DNA of 64,000 nucleotides from positions 4,836,001 through 4,900,000 of the forward strand of contig NC_068557.1 in NCBI RefSeq assembly GCF_022201045.2, read 5' to 3'. A model generated the notes under the pieces. That model searched no databases. It saw only the letters and a list, made by a program, of their open reading frames with translations, and had not been told where the DNA came from. The position numbers and the translations under genes were made by a program. Shown in pieces: positions 58,965-64,000 of this stretch. This DNA is from Citrus sinensis. Lineage: Eukaryota; Streptophyta; Magnoliopsida; Sapindales; Rutaceae. Within the stretch, counting starts at the first letter, position 1. Every line of letters begins with the position of its first letter.

Positions 58965-59195
58965 GCTCAAAGGTCGACCCTCACTTAATACTAGAGGGGG
59001 ATCTACCCTCACTTTAATAATGAAGAAAAATTGATTCTACTCCAAATATGGGGAGACAAGTAAAACTCTACATAAAACTTATCCCAACAGTAATCGAGTT
59101 TAGTCCCAGATGTTGCTAGGACTCGAACCCATTTGCCTAATGTTATTGGGCACATGGGTTGCCAATAGGCTACAAGCCTATTGGTTATTTTATAG
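58965..59195 (-). mobile_element. tRNA-derived SINE-like sequence
   Basis: On the minus strand a box A match TAGCCTATTGG (59162-59172; consensus TRGCNNANNGG) is followed 43 nt later by a box B match GGTTCGAGTCC (59119-59129; consensus GWTCRANNC). This is the internal RNA polymerase III promoter layout of a tRNA-derived SINE. No tRNA cloverleaf fits, and the 3' tail and target duplication are not clear, so ends are approximate. The relative in unit A (about 52945-53145) keeps box B (GGTTCAAGTCC) but has lost box A. Confidence 0.5.
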
Positions 59196-60802
59196 AAAAC
59201 TTGCCGTTATAGTGAAGTCAAAAGCACATGAGGCTAATAACGTCATTTAACCCAAAAAATAGCCCAAAAAGTTGATGTAATGGAAACTCCTAACTAAGGA
59301 TGGCAATTGGTAGAGTAGAGTGGGGTTTGTTAACTTCACACCTACACTCGTGGAAAAAATGAACAACCAACCTCGCACCATGTCCATTGTCGATTTCATT
59401 TGGGAAAAAAAAACACCCACTTATTACGGGTTTAGCCAATTACCAAACCACACTAATACCCAACAGATTTTTTTATGGATTCTTAAACTTAAAAATATAC
59501 ATATAATTCAAACTATAAATTTATAAATTTAACGTAAGAAATACACATAAAATACTCAATTTTAATTTTATTCTATGTAAATGAGAAATTAAAGTTTCCT
59601 AACTCAAGATTTTTAAACTTTGAATAAAATTAGAGCGAAAGACGGTGAAGAACAAATTTAAAAATTGCAACCTTGAGAGATTTCAAGGCTGATTTGGTTA
59701 TATATTCTAGACTTACATTATAGGGGGTGTTAGGCAAAAACTAGATACAATACATATCATTTATTATGTTTGGTTACTCAATTGATAAGAGCAAAGGCAC
59801 CGAGTTAGGTTTAGGAAATTACGATTAGATTATAGTTGTGTATTACAATTAGGGTACTTTTCTAGGGTCATAATTTGAGTTATAAGTGTCCATTTTCGAC
59901 ATATAATATATTTTTATAAAGCTTGCGACGATATGAATCTAACCTAGAACAATTTTTACACTTCTGCCTCGGGGTCGAACCAGACATTTAACTTCTTTCT
60001 TACTTGTTTTTCAAATTTAAGATTTTTTCTTATTTTTTTTATTAATTTTTCTAGGATTTTTATGTTTTTTTTCTATAACTCGAATTTGGGTGCCGTTTGT
60101 TTTCCTCTTCTTATTTTGATTAGAAAAATTTTATTGTCATATTATATTTTGATTTACCTATTTTGGTAAATCGTGATATTTAGGCTTGTTTTTACTTATT
60201 CAAACTTTCAATAAAATTTATCATCATTCAGAAATCTAGTTTCTTCTAACAGCAAACTCAATAAAATTTCTGTTTCACCATAGATCTAATATTTTCTATT
60301 TTTAAATTATATTTTTAAAATTTAATAATTTAAAAAATAATGAATAATAATGCAGGTTAGCCGTTGCCTATTTATTTTCCCTCCTAATCAAACTCGTCCA
60401 CTACTCGCATTTATTAACAAAACCATTCATTACTCATAAAATTACTTACAATGAACATATTTTAGTGGGCATATAAATGCGTATTTGTAGGTGTGTGGGT
60501 AATATTGCCATCCCTGCTTGTAACGAGGTTAGATAGATGGGGAAGAAGGAAGAGAGAGAAAAAAATTGAGAACAAATTTTTTCTTTAATTACGGCTTGTA
60601 CAATAATCACATAAGAACATGATCACTTACGTTTGGTGTAAGTCAAATGTATAACACAAAAGCAGTTAAAATAATTGATTAAACGAAAAATTCTAATAGT
60701 GTCAACGAAATAAGGATGAACAGTTGTCCAAAGATAGTCGGCATGCAATATGATTTTGATTTGATTTCAACAGTATCTCAATCCCAAATAAAGCCAAACA
60801 TA

Positions 60803-61458
60803 TGTTGGGTCCATCTCATTGGGGGCCCAAGAGTCAAAAGCCTAAAAAGTCTTGCTTAATGTGCAATTAAAATTAAGTTTTGGAATTGGATGAAATTTAC
60901 CATGAAATTTGGCGAAGACGTGAAAGACGAGGGAAAAAAAGAGAAGACCGTGGCGTGACATTCAATTTGGGGTCAAGTTTTCAATCTTTGATTGAACGAT
61001 TAGAAGGCGAAATTAACTTTATTTTCTCTTAAATTTTGAGGGTAAGTTCATGTCATCGTCTTTTATAATTTCACTTATTTTGATTTTTATTTTATTTTCT
61101 CGTTGGTTATTATTTGAGATACGCACTTGTTGGAGAGACATATATTATGTTGTTACTGTAACACAAGAATATTGAGATTCTTGATGTTACTAGCCTATGG
61201 TATTACTTAGGGAAGAATTTGTATTATAATCTCATTAATATAGTAGAAGATTTTAGGACTACGGTTCCGTGATTTTTCCGCTTTGGGTTTTCCACGTAAA
61301 AATTTGTGTCTTTTGTGGTTGATTTTTATTTTAGATTGTGTTGGTTTATTTTTCTACCTATTTATTTGTGGTACACATCTTATTTTAATCACACAAACAA
61401 AGAAAAAGTTTTGGTTCCGCTTAATTTACAGTTGATTGTGTGAGTCTCTTTCCCAACA
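60803..61458 (+). mobile_element. Probable solo LTR, 656 bp
   Basis: It starts TGTTGGGTCCATC and ends CTTTCCCAACA. The flanking 5-mers ACATA and ACTTA differ at one base. The interior has a copia-LTR-like stretch TTTTCCGCTTTGGGTTTTCC near 61276, which suggests plus orientation. Unit A lacks it, but there ~39 bp differ at the site and an extra ~30 bp precedes it in B, so the event was not a single clean insertion. Confidence 0.65.
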
Positions 61459-62079
61459 ACTTACAAGATTTCAAACTATATATTAGTGTTGACAAGATTG
61501 GGAGCTGAATTTTTGCTCCGAACGCGTTGGAAGGCAATTGTTCGAAGACAAAGTACGAAAGAGACAAATCTTTATTTCATGAATATAATTTATATAGTTA
61601 CGTTTTTTAGATATTATCATATAGATAATGGAAGGATCGTCAACCAATTAACGAGGCTTTCGCTGGCGTGACGCTTGGGTTAGGGAAAAAAATTTCGGGA
61701 CTTTGACTTCTCATCCCCTCTCATCATTTGTTCAATCTAGTCGGAGAAAAAATCATAACTAGAAATAAATGCAATAAATTGATAGTTTATGCCAAATAAT
61801 AGATTTTTTTTATTAAAAAAAGTATTTCCCCTTGTTCCTAATATGTAGGTACGTACACATAAAATTTGTGATTTAAAACGTGAAACTAACTTAAAATTTG
61901 AAACACAAAATTACTAACATGTAATAACGTGTTAGTAACTTTAACTCATCACAGCAAATTATTAATCATTTAAAGTATAGTGGAGGACTCATGAAACATT
62001 TAAGTGCATTAGCTTTTGAACACGTCTGTTTAGAGGATGCTCACTTTCTCATCTCTCCTCAATCTTTATATGTGTACAT

Positions 62080-63066
62080 AGGGGTGGGCATAGGTTGGTT
62101 TGGGTTGGATTTTAAGTCAACCCAAATCAAACCATAAAAATTTAGATCCAACACAAACCAACCCAAATATTTTTAACCCAACTCAAACCAAACCATTTGG
62201 GTTTGGTTTGAATTTTATTATCAAAATAATTTTTACTTAAATTAAAGAATACTAAAAAATTAAAATAAAGTTTAATCACAAAAATTATTATTTCTCAATA
62301 AATAAGAACATATACTTTAATAATAAACTTTCACAAACATGACATTAACAATCAATAATAAATTTTGCCACTTGTTGTTTATTTAATTATGCAATATTTA
62401 TTTTTATTTATCGTTTTGGTAGTTTTGCGTTATGTTGTCTACTTATATGCTTAATTTTAGGGAGATTGCCACCTTCCTCCCTACAGTAATCAACATATAT
62501 CATTTTTCCCCTTTCTGTTTTTATAATGGCCAAAAACCCCCCTAATAGTATAAGTTTACAATATTACCCTTATTTTCAACTACTCTTTTATTTATATTTA
62601 TTATAAATTAAATAAATCACATGAATAGAAACTAAATAAAAATAAAGCATTAAAAATAAAAAATATATGTTTTGATATTAACAAAAAAATTAATAATAAA
62701 ATTTTTTTATACTTATTTATTTTGTGAAAATTTTCTTATAATAAATATATAAGAAAATTATTAGTAAAATGATAAAAAAATTATTATAAGAAAACTTGAA
62801 TGACAAATAAAAATTTATTTTAAGATAAATAATAAAATATTTTACCTATTTGTGTTCATTTATTTTGTTTTCATTTATTTCATTTGAAAAATTTGAGTGT
62901 TGGGGTTTTGTTCATAACCCATGGGTAAACCATACCCAACCCATAATGAAATGATTTTCTATATAAAACCCACATCTAACACATTTTCATGATTTACCCA
63001 ACCCAAACCATTTAATTTAGTTTGGGTTTGGGTAAACCCATGAGTTGTGGGTTTATACCCACCCCT
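62080..63066. mobile_element. Mutator-like non-autonomous element, 987 bp
   Basis: It begins AGGGGTGGGCATAGG and ends ATACCCACCCCT, inverted ends of about 12 bp. A 10-bp target duplication ATGTGTACAT lies at 62070-62079 and 63067-63076, with a single copy at 57796-57805 in unit A. Both subterminal regions are rich in (G)GGTTTGGGTTGG-like words and their complements. There is no transposase. Duplication length and ends fit Mutator-like elements. Confidence 0.8.
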
Positions 63067-64000
63067 ATGTGTACATGCAGCAATGACATTGTCAAATGTC
63101 TACAAATGCTAGAATTATCCGTCGCCACGCGTCTTATAGAAAGTGAGGTTATTGGCATTCAATAGACGTTATCTTAATTATCAATTTATGTATTAAAAAA
63201 ATTATTTTAGCCGATAAACCCATTTTGTTTTCCTGATCAATGAAAATCAAATTAGTTGACATGTAAAAGATCTTTGTGAATGTTAAAAAAATTGTGTCGA
63301 TATATAGTTGTTTCTGCCCATCAAAGACGTTATCTAATAGAGCTTTGCTGTAATGAAGATTCATCATTATTTTTGAAGTTTTGGTGCCACTTAATTTTTG
63401 GGCACAGGTTGGAGATACTATTTTTCTCTTATAATTGGGTAAAGTATGTACAATCTCTACCATAAAAATAAATAAAGTACATTTATTTCAAATATTAGTA
63501 GGTTAGAACTAGTTAGAAGTATGAGTTGTATTATAATAGAACTAATAATAAATTCGTGATTTAAAATATCAATAAAACTTTGATTGTAAATATTTTTTCT
63601 GCTCCTATTAATTACTTGTCTTATTAAGTTATCTTATTTCTTTTTAAAAATTGTATCGTAGGCTTTTGATTCTACTTTTCCTTAAATAATTGTGTGCTTG
63701 TTTTGAAAAAATATCTACAAGAAAATTAATATTCAGCAGGATAAGAAAAAATTTGAACAAAACATAGTAGAAAAATTATTTCAAATGAGTTTACACAAGT
63801 AGTAATAAAGATGCTACCTTGAGTAAAAGGTTAGTAATTGAACAAAAAAGAAAAATGATGGAACAATTTGCCCAACCCATATGATCAGTTGAACCGCCCC
63901 TGGATGCCTCACTGCCACTGGATGAAAAATTGGCATTCGCATAATTTCACTTCATTTTGTATGATTAAAGTGGAGGGAGCCATGGGTTTGAATAAGTCGT

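Larger units (their letters stand above)
58915..64000 (+). repeat. Segmental tandem duplication, unit B (runs off window)
   Basis: Second copy of 52900-58774, with the same order of landmarks. B lacks the MITEs and the 1274-bp insertion of A, but carries a solo LTR (60803-61458) and a MULE-type insertion (62080-63066). It also keeps about 30 bp near 59160-59195 that A has lost. It continues past the window end, so a third copy cannot be excluded. Confidence 0.88.

Overview
The window is nuclear DNA from a flowering plant, most likely a eudicot. Intergenic DNA is AT-rich, the genes have GT-AG introns, and the gene set is typical of land plants: NPF transporter, MTP, class III peroxidase, TPK channel and a plastid-type lipase. 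Plant retrotransposons and MITEs are abundant. I see no bacterial, organellar or viral gene content and cannot name the species from sequence alone.

Layout. 1-10.4 kb is transposon territory: degenerate short repeats, a LINE reverse-transcriptase fragment, and a complete but dead Ty1/copia element (5466-10424, minus) with two 267-bp LTRs. 10.5-14.0 kb holds an NRT1/PTR (NPF) transporter (minus, 4 exons). 14-20.8 kb is intergenic and includes a ~1-kb tandem duplication, one copy of which carries a MITE. 20.8-23.4 kb is an intronless CDF zinc transporter of MTP12 type. 24.3-29.0 kb is a 15-exon GDP-mannose pyrophosphorylase-like gene (KJC1/GMPPA type). Convergent to it is Golgi alpha-mannosidase II (31.4-36.4 kb, minus), which carries an apparent frameshift. 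40.7-43.4 kb is a PLIP-type class 3 lipase, convergent with a two-pore K+ channel (44.2-45.3 kb, minus). 45.3-50.3 kb holds a foldback Mutator-like element and a 1551-bp solo LTR. 50.3-52.2 kb is a class III peroxidase gene with an in-frame stop. From ~52.9 kb to the window end lies a ~5-6 kb tandem segmental duplication (units A and B). Its two copies differ by several clean transposon insertions, so each copy supplies the empty site for the other.

The genes do not form a single pathway. KJC1 (GDP-mannose supply) and GMII (N-glycan mannose trimming) are adjacent and both concern mannose, but this may be chance. The strongest leads are two broken or apparently broken genes (GMII, peroxidase), the insertion record in the segmental duplication, and the C-to-T decay pattern of the copia element. 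I found no clearly new biochemical system.
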